DNA from: an uncultured Selenomonadaceae bacterium
Lineage (GTDB): Bacteria; Bacillota; Negativicutes; Selenomonadales; Selenomonadaceae
Reading direction: 5' to 3'
Assembly: GCA_905233325.1 (NCBI GenBank)
Contig: CAJODU010000095.1
Location: 1-6,170 of the forward strand
DNA length: 6,170 nucleotides
Shown here: in pieces, positions 1 through 5,889 of the stretch
Layout of the letters: every line of letters begins with the position of its first letter
Position numbering within the stretch: the stretch's first letter is position 1
Notes under the pieces: generated by a model
What the model was told of the DNA's origin: nothing
Seen by the model: only the letters and a program-made list of their open reading frames with translations
The model's database searches: none
Translations under genes and position numbers: made by a program

Positions 1-1704
1 AAGCTCAATGCCAACGTCAAGGGCAATCTGACCATAAAATCCGACGGCCTTGTTGACATGAACAATGTTGAAGTCGGTAAGGACTTGACAATTTCGGCAC
101 GGAACATCACCGGCAACACCTCAAACACCTACAAAGCCCAAAATATCAGCCTCACCAGCACCGACAATGCCAATGTTGACAATCTTCAAAAATTGACTTT
201 CGACTATGACAATTCTCTGATGATTAATACGCCCAATAATGTTAAATTCGGAGCCAAGAAGAATAATCCTAACTTCAAAGTCAACACCGGCAACAAATCA
301 GTAACCATTAATGCCGCCAAGAATTTCACCCTCACCACCGACAACCTCAATCTTAATACAGCGACGGTCGGCGGCACCTTGAAAGTCACTTCTGACAAGG
401 ACATCACCGGCACGATTAATTCCAAGCAGAGCAACCTCACCGCTAAAGGCAATATTGACCTCAAAGATTCCACAATCAACAGTGCAGATACCTACAAAGC
501 CGAGAATATCAGCATTACAAGCACCGATAGCAATGTTACCGCCGATAGTCTCAAAAAGGCTGCTCTTGATTATGGCAATTCCTTGATGATTGATACGCCG
601 AATGATGTTAAATTCAGAGCTAAACAGGACGCTGACTTCAAAGTGAACACCGGCAATAAATCAGTGACGATTGAGGCAGCAAAGAACTTCACGCTTACCA
701 CCGACAATCTCAACCTTGACACTGCGACCGTCGGCGAAACCTTGAAAGTCACCTCTGACAAGGACATCACCGGCACGATTAATGCTAAAGAAGTAGACCT
801 GACTGCAGGCAATGATATTAAGCTGAGTGATCTGAAGGCAGGCACCGGCGGACTGACAGCGGAGGCTAAGGGTAATGTTGATATCACGGGCAGTGCGGCT
901 CTGACAATCAAGAACATCACAGCGGGCGACAACGTGACAATCAAGAATAATGGCACCATCACCGCAGCGAATACAGATAGTAAGATCAAGGCAGGCAAGG
1001 ACATCAGCCTCAACTCTACCGGCACTAAGAATGTGACGGCGCAGATACCGGTGTATACTGTCTCATTCAATTCGTTTGAAGGGGCAGACTGGATTTTAAT
1101 GAGTCACCCTGAGTTCACCCTCAAGAGTCAAAACCTTGTAGGTTCAGGCGCCACCTCATACTACGAGATTGTGATTGAGACCACAAGCTCTGTCAGCAAA
1201 GGCGATTTCGACTATCTAACCTACTGTAATATAGAGAGGACAGGACAGAAGCCAGTCACTAAAACAGTTGAGGTTGCCTCCGACATCGGCACCAGCTCTA
1301 CGCCTCTCTACCTTGATACTAAAACAATCAACATCAATGCCGGCAACGCCAACGCCTATATCACCGGCAAATACAGCACTTCGACAATCACCGCCGCCAA
1401 CAGTGGCACCTACAGCAACTACGAGGAGCGTGACTATAGTGCAGTTGAGTATCAGCAGCTCGCCAAGGCGTTGAGTGAGAGTGCAGTCCTGACAGGTAAG
1501 ACCGGCGAGGCTTATGATGCCGCGGCTAAGGCGTGGTTGAGCGGTATGGGCTACAGTGAGGCCGAAGAGCGTGAGATAATAGCCCTCACCAAGACAATGG
1601 ACTTCAACAACCTCACCGGCAGGAGCCTGTTCAATGCGGCAGTGGAGGATATAGCTGCCAAGTACTCCGGCGAGAATATCGACACTTCCAGCCTTGCCTG
1701 CTGA
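1..1704 (+). CDS. Filamentous-haemagglutinin-like adhesin, C-terminal part (5' truncated by window)
   Basis: The frame is open from base 1, so this is the last 567 residues of a longer protein; the ATG at 58 lies inside the coding sequence and has no convincing ribosome site. The first ~345 codons are short alternating beta-strand repeats rich in N, T, D, K and G (phrases such as NLTAKGNIDL, KDITGTIN, AGNDIKLSD), typical of right-handed beta-helix shafts of secreted adhesins; leukotoxin LktA-family filamentous adhesins annotated in Negativicutes look like this. Codons 43-163 and 164 to about 278 are two copies of a 121-residue unit. After codon ~345 the repeats give way to a non-repetitive region and then an Ala/Glu-rich, probably helical tail ending in Leu-Ala-Cys. 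No autotransporter beta-barrel and no LPXTG anchor is visible, so two-partner-type export is inferred; no TpsB partner is in the window. The broad family is fairly sure, the exact subfamily is not. Confidence 0.75.
   Translation, partial: KLNANVKGNLTIKSDGLVDMNNVEVGKDLTISARNITGNTSNTYKAQNISLTSTDNANVDNLQKLTFDYDNSLMINTPNNVKFGAKKNNPNFKVNTGNKSVTINAAKNFTLTTDNLNLNTATVGGTLKVTSDKDITGTINSKQSNLTAKGNIDLKDSTINSADTYKAENISITSTDSNVTADSLKKAALDYGNSLMIDTPNDVKFRAKQDADFKVNTGNKSVTIEAAKNFTLTTDNLNLDTATVGETLKVTSDKDITGTINAKEVDLTAGNDIKLSDLKAGTGGLTAEAKGNVDITGSAALTIKNITAGDNVTIKNNGTITAANTDSKIKAGKDISLNSTGTKNVTAQIPVYTVSFNSFEGADWILMSHPEFTLKSQNLVGSGATSYYEIVIETTSSVSKGDFDYLTYCNIERTGQKPVTKTVEVASDIGTSSTPLYLDTKTININAGNANAYITGKYSTSTITAANSGTYSNYEERDYSAVEYQQLAKALSESAVLTGKTGEAYDAAAKAWLSGMGYSEAEEREIIALTKTMDFNNLTGRSLFNAAVEDIAAKYSGENIDTSSLAC
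127..834 (+). repeat. Tandem 363-bp (121-codon) direct repeat inside the adhesin gene
   Basis: Unit 1 runs 127-489 and unit 2 runs 490 to about 834, both starting with Thr-Tyr-Lys-Ala. The offset is exactly 363 bases at the start and again at the DNLNL codons (340 and 703), although small in-frame indels lie between and cancel out. The best-conserved block, 376-420 against 739-783, differs at one base of 45. The period is a multiple of three, so gain or loss of units keeps the frame. Unit 2 diverges after its AGNDIKLSD segment. Confidence 0.9.
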
Positions 1705-1742
1705 CTCTGAAAAACTAAAAAAATTTTTGACTAATAGATATT

Positions 1743-1785
1743 TAGTGATAGCCGTCTAGTTGGGGACTGGGCGGCTTTTTCACTA
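1743..1785 (+). terminator. Intrinsic terminator of the adhesin gene
   Basis: An 11-bp stem with some G-U pairs (1750-1760 with 1766-1776) and a five-base TGGGG loop is followed directly by a T run (1776-1780). An outer helix TAGTGA (1743-1748) with TCACTA (1780-1785) could close a longer structure around it. It lies 45 bases past the adhesin stop and upstream of the next promoter, so it insulates korC from the adhesin transcript. Confidence 0.88.
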
Positions 1786-1824
1786 TAAAAAAATATTTGC
1801 CCGTGTATACATAACAAAAAAGTA

Positions 1825-1852
1825 TTGACAACTATGTAAAAAATGGTATACT
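1825..1852 (+). promoter_or_regulatory. Sigma-A-type promoter for korC
   Basis: A perfect -35 box TTGACA (1825-1830) is separated by 16 bases from TATACT (1847-1852), one mismatch from the consensus -10. Transcription would begin near 1859, leaving an untranslated leader of about 75 bases before the korC start. Confidence 0.8.
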
Positions 1853-1863
1853 ATGCACATAAG

Positions 1864-1886
1864 GTTGAGCGAGACAAAAACTCAAC
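1864..1886 (+). promoter_or_regulatory. Small hairpin at the 5' end of the korC leader
   Basis: GTTGAG (1864-1869) is exactly complementary to CTCAAC (1881-1886) across an 11-base A-rich loop, a few bases downstream of the predicted transcript start. It could be a 5' stabilising hairpin or an operator; a six-bp stem can also be chance. No known riboswitch is recognised. Confidence 0.35.
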
Positions 1887-1922
1887 GATTCAAAAAGGAA
1901 AATTACTTTCACAGATATACAT

Positions 1923-1927
1923 AGGAG
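1923..1927 (+). promoter_or_regulatory. Ribosome binding site that sets the korC start
   Basis: AGGAG at 1923-1927 directly abuts the in-frame ATG at 1928, which is too close to use, but sits nine bases before the ATG at 1937. A third in-frame ATG at 1949 has only a weak AGGA five bases upstream. The site therefore favours 1937. Confidence 0.7.
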
Positions 1928-1936
1928 ATGGAAACA

Positions 1937-2491
1937 ATGAGGAAACAAATGAGACTTTCAGGTTCAGGTGGACAAGGCGTTATCACTGCAGCTATCATTC
2001 TTGCAGAGGCAGCAGTTATGGAAGGCAAAGACGCTGTACAGTCACAGTCCTATGGACCGGAGGCACGCGGTGGTGCATCCAAGTCTGAAGTTATCATTGA
2101 CGACGGAACGATTTTCCATCCACACGTTAAAAATCCTGACGTTGTGCTTGCGATGACTCAAAAAGCCGCTGATAAATACTTTGCCGATCTTGATGAAGAC
2201 GGTATTCTGGTTTTGGATTCTGACCTCGTTCCCAACGCACCGGAAGTTAAAAATGTTGTGCAGATTCCTATCACCAGGCTTGCAGTCGAAGAAGTTGGCA
2301 AGTCGCTCTTTGCAAATATCGTTGCTCTCGGTGCACTCGTCAGACTCAGCGGTATTGTTGACTTTGATACAATCAAGACTGCTGTTGCACATCGTGTACC
2401 TTCTCACACAGTTGAGCAGAATATGCACGCTCTCCAAGTCGGCTATGATGCAGTTGATGCTTTCCAGGCCGGCTATAACGAAGTTGCTTGA
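1937..2491 (+). CDS. korC: 2-oxoglutarate:ferredoxin oxidoreductase, gamma subunit
   Basis: The 184-residue product is a full-length gamma subunit of the 2-oxoacid:ferredoxin oxidoreductase family. This enzyme interconverts 2-oxoglutarate and succinyl-CoA (with CoA and ferredoxin) in the cytoplasm. It shows the N-terminal glycine-rich GSGGQG (residues 9-14) and the strongly conserved SQSYGPEARGG (36-46) followed by SKSEV, then PDVVLAMTQ and a DSDLV segment; this combination is typical of KorC/OorC rather than PorG, though a related 2-oxoacid specificity cannot be excluded. The start at 1937 is chosen over the ATG at 1928 because of the spacing from AGGAG. Unlike the usual korDABC arrangement, the gene has its own promoter and is followed by a terminator, with no alpha, beta or ferredoxin-like subunit in the window. 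It must work with subunits encoded elsewhere, if it is active. Confidence 0.9.
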   Translation: MRKQMRLSGSGGQGVITAAIILAEAAVMEGKDAVQSQSYGPEARGGASKSEVIIDDGTIFHPHVKNPDVVLAMTQKAADKYFADLDEDGILVLDSDLVPNAPEVKNVVQIPITRLAVEEVGKSLFANIVALGALVRLSGIVDFDTIKTAVAHRVPSHTVEQNMHALQVGYDAVDAFQAGYNEVA

Positions 2492-2526
2492 TTAACGAAT
2501 TGAATTAATTGAATAGATACGAAAAA

Positions 2527-2563
2527 AAGTCACCTGCCGGAGGAGCTGTCTGGCAGGTGATTT
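2527..2563. terminator. Bidirectional terminator between korC and the convergent SGNH gene
   Basis: TCACCTGCC (2530-2538) pairs perfectly with GGCAGGTGA (2552-2560); inner pairs GGA/TCT extend the stem to about 12 bp with a seven-base loop. Upstream lies a run of seven A (2522-2528), which is a T run when read on the minus strand, while the plus-strand side has only ATTTAATATT. It is therefore strongest for the minus-strand operon ending at 2593, and likely also stops korC transcripts 36 bases after that gene's stop codon. Confidence 0.85.
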
Positions 2564-2592
2564 AATATTGGTTTGATTTCTCGTCTCATAGC

Positions 2593-3567
2593 TCATAGAT
2601 TATATTTTTCCTTCAGATTTTTTGAATAAATTTCTGCACCCTTCTCGTTGAGATGCAGCTCATCGCCGAAGAGTGTCACATCATAGAAAATCAAATCACT
2701 CTCAATGTTGGCACTTAACTCCTCAGCAAGATTTTTCAGATATTCTTGATAAGGCGGGAAATAATCATACTTGCTCGCCGCCGAGTAGGTTATCTGATTA
2801 ATCGGTGTCTGCACCATATAAGCCTGAATATCGTTATCAGTGCACAACTGAAACAATTTCCTCAAATAAAAATCCTCAACTTGCAAGGGTTTGAAATCAA
2901 CCTGAAGCTGCTTGTGAATTTCATACTTATTAAACCATTCGGGGTTGCGACCAAAGAACATATGTCCGCGTTCGGCGGCAGTTTGCTGATAATGTTCTTC
3001 ATTGAAGTGACCTCGTTTTAATTCGCTGTTTTTTATAGTTTGAAAATATTTCGTCGGGAATTTTAGAAGATATTGCCAATTATCCATTGACATCAGCAGC
3101 TTATCCGACAGCGGCATATCATCAAAGCTGAGGATATTCAGCTGCGACTCTATCTGCTCCTGAGGTGACAGGAAGTGAAAATACAGCGTCCTGTCACGAT
3201 AGCGATCCAGATAGGTGAAGTGCATAGGTGCAAAGGAAAAGAAAACTTTTTGAGGTTTAGGGTGATTTTCAAGGTAATTTTTGAGTGAGTAATACATCTC
3301 AATGGGGCCTGCTCCGCCAAGTGATAAGTTGTAGGCAGAATCGCCTATTAAATCGGGAATTACAGCCGCTTTGAAGGCAGAGTCACCAAGAAAGAGAATT
3401 TGCGACGCATTGTCGGTTGTGTGTGTATAGTCTCTCTGCTGTTTCCAAAAAGGATATTCACCGTCAAAGTAATTATTTTCGGGAATCAGTCGGATCACAA
3501 GCGTCAACAAAAGCATATTCAAAAAAGTTAAAGCCACAAACTTTACAACGTAACTTTTATCTGACAA
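2593..3567 (-). CDS. Membrane-anchored SGNH-hydrolase-like protein
   Basis: With the TTG start at 3567 the product has 324 residues. A hydrophobic segment at about residues 8-26 looks like a signal anchor, placing the rest outside the cytoplasmic membrane. An ILFLGDSAF block (Ser63 as candidate nucleophile) follows, then NLSLGGAGPIEMYYSL, and near the C-terminus GDELHLNEKGAEIYS with the Asp-x-His pair (Asp303, His305). This arrangement of GDS block plus terminal DxxH-like block is that of SGNH/GDSL esterases and of DltD- or AlgX-like proteins that modify cell-surface polymers; the substrate cannot be read from sequence, and no MBOAT acyltransferase partner is in the window. A longer frame begins at another TTG (3582), but that has no ribosome site. 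It is the last gene of the minus-strand operon, 24 bases after the Uma2 gene, and ends before a strong terminator. Confidence 0.75.
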   Translation of the reverse strand: MSDKSYVVKFVALTFLNMLLLTLVIRLIPENNYFDGEYPFWKQQRDYTHTTDNASQILFLGDSAFKAAVIPDLIGDSAYNLSLGGAGPIEMYYSLKNYLENHPKPQKVFFSFAPMHFTYLDRYRDRTLYFHFLSPQEQIESQLNILSFDDMPLSDKLLMSMDNWQYLLKFPTKYFQTIKNSELKRGHFNEEHYQQTAAERGHMFFGRNPEWFNKYEIHKQLQVDFKPLQVEDFYLRKLFQLCTDNDIQAYMVQTPINQITYSAASKYDYFPPYQEYLKNLAEELSANIESDLIFYDVTLFGDELHLNEKGAEIYSKNLKEKYNL

Positions 3568-3571
3568 TTCC

Positions 3572-3579
3572 TCACCACC
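3572..3579 (-). promoter_or_regulatory. Ribosome binding site that sets the TTG start of the SGNH gene
   Basis: On the minus strand GGTGGTGA (3579-3572) differs from the ideal GGAGGTGA at one base. Its GGTGG core ends seven bases before the TTG at 3567. The frame's earlier TTG at 3582 lies upstream of this site and could not use it. No in-frame ATG or GTG is close by. Confidence 0.6.
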
Positions 3580-3591
3580 CAAACAAGCAAT

Positions 3592-4164
3592 TTACTTGAC
3601 ACGCTCAAAAATATCCTTGACATTGACGACAAAATCATCATAGAGCGAGACTTTAATCTCTGTCATAATACCTGCCTTCTGCCTGTCAGTCCATCTGCTC
3701 ATCTCTTTATCGCTCAAAGATTGATAAGTGCCGGCTAACTCAAATTTGCCTTCTTTGAGAAGATAAACATCAACCGATTTATTCTTGGGATCGACAATCC
3801 AATACTCTTTAACGCCATATTTTTCGTATTTGAGGAATTTATCAATCTTATCGAATTTTGCCGTCGAAGGTGAAAGAACCTCAACAACAAGGTCAGGGAC
3901 GCCGTGAATGCCGTCTTCCTCAACAATATCGGGATTGCAAACAATCATCGCATCAGGGATAAAGTTGTCATCGTCGCTCAAATACACGTCAATTTCACCA
4001 AAAGCCCTACAGCGTTTACCCTTGAGATAATTATCAAATTTATCAATGATATTGTGCGAAATCTGCCAATGATTGACAGTCGGACGAGCCATCATATAGA
4101 CCTCACCATTAATGAGCTCGTAATAATCATAATCGCCGTAGTCATAAGCAAATGCAGCACTCAT
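3592..4164 (-). CDS. Uma2-family putative nuclease (PD-(D/E)XK fold, DUF820)
   Basis: The 190-residue protein matches the Uma2 family over its full usual length. It shows an N-terminal YYELINGEVYMMARP segment (residues 14-28), ARPTVNHWQISHNI, IPDAMIVCNP (69-78), then GVPDLVVEVLSPST (88-101) and YEKYGVKEYWIVDP (113-126). Asp91 and Glu95 in the PDLVVEV block are the likely metal-binding acidic residues of the restriction-endonuclease-like fold, with Lys residues around 107-112 as further candidates. The family is predicted to be a nuclease and is expanded in cyanobacteria and some Firmicutes, but its cellular role is not established. The ATG at 4164 has an excellent site GGGAGGT (4177-4171) six bases upstream. 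It lies 18 bases after the threonine ammonia-lyase stop and is probably co-transcribed with it. Confidence 0.85.
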   Translation of the reverse strand: MSAAFAYDYGDYDYYELINGEVYMMARPTVNHWQISHNIIDKFDNYLKGKRCRAFGEIDVYLSDDDNFIPDAMIVCNPDIVEEDGIHGVPDLVVEVLSPSTAKFDKIDKFLKYEKYGVKEYWIVDPKNKSVDVYLLKEGKFELAGTYQSLSDKEMSRWTDRQKAGIMTEIKVSLYDDFVVNVKDIFERVK

Positions 4165-4182
4165 AACTATACCTCCCGTTAA

Positions 4183-5463
4183 TTAACGAAGTAAATCTAT
4201 CTGCTCAACGTCGTAGCCGTGATCATTGAGTGCCTTGATGATGCGGTTGATGTGGTCTTGATTGTTAGTCTCAACGGTGACTTCCAGGACAACCTTTTTG
4301 AAAGAATCGGTCACTCTGGCTTGATCGTGCTCCAGCTTGATGACGTTGGCGTTTTCGTCAGTGAGAATTTGCGAGACGTTGAGGAGCTGCCCGGGCTTGT
4401 CGGGAAGCATTACTGCGAAACAGAATATCCTGCCGCGAGCAATCAAAGCCTTGTCAATGAGGGTGGAGATTGTGGAGATGTCAATATTGCCGCCACTGAC
4501 GATAGCGGCGACTTTTTTATCTCTGAAAGGCAATTTCTGCAGGGCAGCGAGAGAGAGGACACCGGCACCTTCAGCAATGAGCTTGTGTTTCTCAATGAGA
4601 CTGAGGAGGGCGGACATAATCTCCATTTCGTTGACAGTGATGATGTTGTCAAGATATTTTTTGCAGAAGGCGAAAGTCAACTCACCGGCGGTTTTGACGG
4701 CACAGCCATCAGCGACGGTGTCGGCACTGTCAAGAGTGACAATCCTGCCCGCCTCAAGTGCTGCCTTCATACAAGCCGCATTCTCCGGCTCGACACCTAT
4801 AACCTGCACATTGGGGCTGACCAACTTCGTCGCGAGGGCAACACCGCTTGCAAAGCCGCCGCCACCAATAGGCACTAAGATTGCGTCCACGTCTTTGAGT
4901 TCGTTGATGATCTCAAGTGCAGTTGTACCCTGTCCGAGCAGGACTTCACGATCATTAAACGGGTGGACATAAACATAGCCGTGTTCTTTTTGAAGTTCCA
5001 GACTGTGAGCGGCAGCATCGTCAAAACTGTCGCCGTGAAGGACAACTTCAACGCCAAAGGCTCTTGTGGCCTCAACTTTGAGGATAGGTGTAGTTGCGGG
5101 CATACAGATAGTGGCCTTGATTCCCAACTTCTGCGCGGCGTAAGCCACACCCTGAGCGTGATTGCCGGCGGAGGCAGTAATAACACCCTTAGCACGTTCC
5201 TCGGCGGTAAGCTGACTGAGTTTATTGTAAGCACCGCGAAGTTTAAAGGCACCGGTGTGCTGGAGATTCTCCGGCTTTAAATATACCTCGTTGCCGCTAA
5301 TCTCCGAAAAATAATCACTATGGATCAGCCTGGTCTTGCTCACGACGCCGGCAAGCTGCTTGTCTGCACGGTAAACGTCGGCAATAGTTGTGTTTGCAAC
5401 AATTTCTGCAGGGTCTGAGGCATTTGTCTCAACATTATCTTCAAAATTATTTTCATTACACAT
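4183..5463 (-). CDS. ilvA: Threonine ammonia-lyase (threonine dehydratase), PLP-dependent with C-terminal ACT domain
   Basis: The 426-residue cytoplasmic enzyme converts threonine to 2-oxobutanoate and ammonia. This is the entry step to isoleucine or, in catabolic use, to propionate. Visible landmarks are the PLP lysine Lys74 in TGAFKLRGAYN, SAGNHAQG (98-105), the phosphate-binding PIGGGGFASG (198-207), SGGN (323-326), and a single ACT-like domain at about 347-423 (starting FCFAVMLPDKPGQL). One ACT domain and this length fit the short TdcB/IlvA-like form found in many anaerobes; whether the role is biosynthetic or catabolic cannot be decided, and the symbol could equally be tdcB. The ATG at 5463 has GGGAGT (5476-5471) seven bases upstream. 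About 25 acidic, Asn-rich residues precede the usual family start. It is the first gene of the minus-strand operon. Confidence 0.93.
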   Translation of the reverse strand: MCNENNFEDNVETNASDPAEIVANTTIADVYRADKQLAGVVSKTRLIHSDYFSEISGNEVYLKPENLQHTGAFKLRGAYNKLSQLTAEERAKGVITASAGNHAQGVAYAAQKLGIKATICMPATTPILKVEATRAFGVEVVLHGDSFDDAAAHSLELQKEHGYVYVHPFNDREVLLGQGTTALEIINELKDVDAILVPIGGGGFASGVALATKLVSPNVQVIGVEPENAACMKAALEAGRIVTLDSADTVADGCAVKTAGELTFAFCKKYLDNIITVNEMEIMSALLSLIEKHKLIAEGAGVLSLAALQKLPFRDKKVAAIVSGGNIDISTISTLIDKALIARGRIFCFAVMLPDKPGQLLNVSQILTDENANVIKLEHDQARVTDSFKKVVLEVTVETNNQDHINRIIKALNDHGYDVEQIDLLR

Positions 5464-5519
5464 TCAAAACACTCCCGTTGAAATATCATCAAAGACGTTA
5501 TCCACGCCAATTTTGATTC

Positions 5520-5548
5520 ATTTTAACAAATTTTTTCTAAAAGTGCAA
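5520..5548 (-). promoter_or_regulatory. Candidate promoter for the ilvA-uma2-SGNH operon
   Basis: On the minus strand TTGCAC (5548-5543) and TAAAAT (5525-5520) are 17 bases apart. The -10 box is good and the -35 box weak (first three positions only). The start would be near 5513, giving a leader of about 50 bases, too short for a T-box or an attenuator of the usual type. Confidence 0.45.
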
Positions 5549-5565
5549 TTCAAATTAAAACAAAC

Positions 5566-5594
5566 TTGAAATTAGAAAACAAAAATGGTAAAAT
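5566..5594 (+). promoter_or_regulatory. Promoter for the small gene at 5656
   Basis: TTGAAA (5566-5571) and TAAAAT (5589-5594) are exactly 17 bases apart, and TGG just before the -10 box makes an extended -10. It is back to back with the minus-strand candidate promoter, so the 192-base AT-rich spacer 5464-5655 is a divergent promoter region. Transcription would begin near 5601. Confidence 0.7.
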
Positions 5595-5644
5595 ATATTA
5601 AGAAATTATAAATAATTTTCACAGTTTATTTTTTATGGAAAGGC

Positions 5645-5649
5645 AGGTG
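5645..5649 (+). promoter_or_regulatory. Ribosome binding site for the 5656 start
   Basis: AGGTG (5645-5649) lies six bases before the ATG at 5656. It overlaps or sits downstream of the earlier in-frame ATGs at 5635 and 5650, so those are unlikely starts. Confidence 0.65.
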
Positions 5650-5655
5650 ATGATT

Positions 5656-5889
5656 ATGGTTTCAACTTTTGATGGTGTTGAAGTTTCATTTATCGGAATT
5701 AATGATGTGACTGAAAATGAACCGAAGAATTACGTTGAATATGTGAGGGCGCAGACCACTGATCCGATAAAATCAATTCAAGTCGTTCAATGTGATGATG
5801 GTATGGTTGATGTAAACTATGAACTTCAAGGCGAAAAGTTTGAGCGTATTCGCAGGATTACAGGTCGAGAGGCCTGCAAAGTGGCGTAA
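5656..5889 (+). CDS. Small protein with NrdD-tail-like FERIRRITG motif; 5' exon apparently split by an intron
   Basis: Read straight through, the frame gives 77 residues from the ATG at 5656. The first 70 (to 5865) look like real coding sequence: a small alpha/beta-type acidic domain with a GINDVTENEPKNYVEYVRA segment, ending in KFERIRRITG. From memory, RIRRITGYLVG-like tails occur in short proteins annotated as anaerobic ribonucleoside-triphosphate reductase (NrdD) tails in phages and Firmicutes; this identity is inference. The expected Tyr-Leu continuation is missing: after the Gly codon (5863-5865) come seven unrelated codons and a stop, exactly where a group I intron P1 helix can form. 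The mature protein is therefore probably longer, with its 3' exon beyond the window. Without splicing, the product would be a truncated tail-less form. Start choice rests on AGGTG. The gene has a good promoter of its own. Confidence 0.6.
   Translation: MVSTFDGVEVSFIGINDVTENEPKNYVEYVRAQTTDPIKSIQVVQCDDGMVDVNYELQGEKFERIRRITGREACKVA

Noticed and set aside
58..60. ATG at 58 as the start of the adhesin gene
   Set aside because: The same frame is open to base 1 with similar repeat-like sequence and no ribosome site precedes the ATG.
570..1070. Open minus-strand frame opposite the adhesin (also 204-479)
   Set aside because: Hydrophobic, low-complexity translation mirrors the repeat on the other strand; no ribosome site or family likeness.
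1717..1728. A7T5 run after the adhesin stop as a terminator
   Set aside because: It is a weak AT-only self-complementary run; the GC-containing hairpin at 1750-1780 is clearly better.
1843..2088. Plus-strand frame starting inside the korC promoter
   Set aside because: Its ATG lies within the -35/-10 spacer, upstream of the predicted transcript start, and it overlaps korC in another frame.
2042..2437. Minus-strand frame opposite korC
   Set aside because: Shadow of a strongly conserved gene; no ribosome site or recognisable protein.
4219..4972. Long plus-strand frames opposite threonine ammonia-lyase
   Set aside because: They lie antisense to an unmistakable enzyme and encode no recognisable motif.
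5464..5520. T-box or leader attenuator controlling ilvA
   Set aside because: The leader is only about 50 bases and shows neither specifier stem nor terminator hairpin.
5635..5652. ATGs at 5635 and 5650 as starts of the small gene
   Set aside because: The only good ribosome site, AGGTG at 5645-5649, overlaps or follows them and is spaced for the ATG at 5656.
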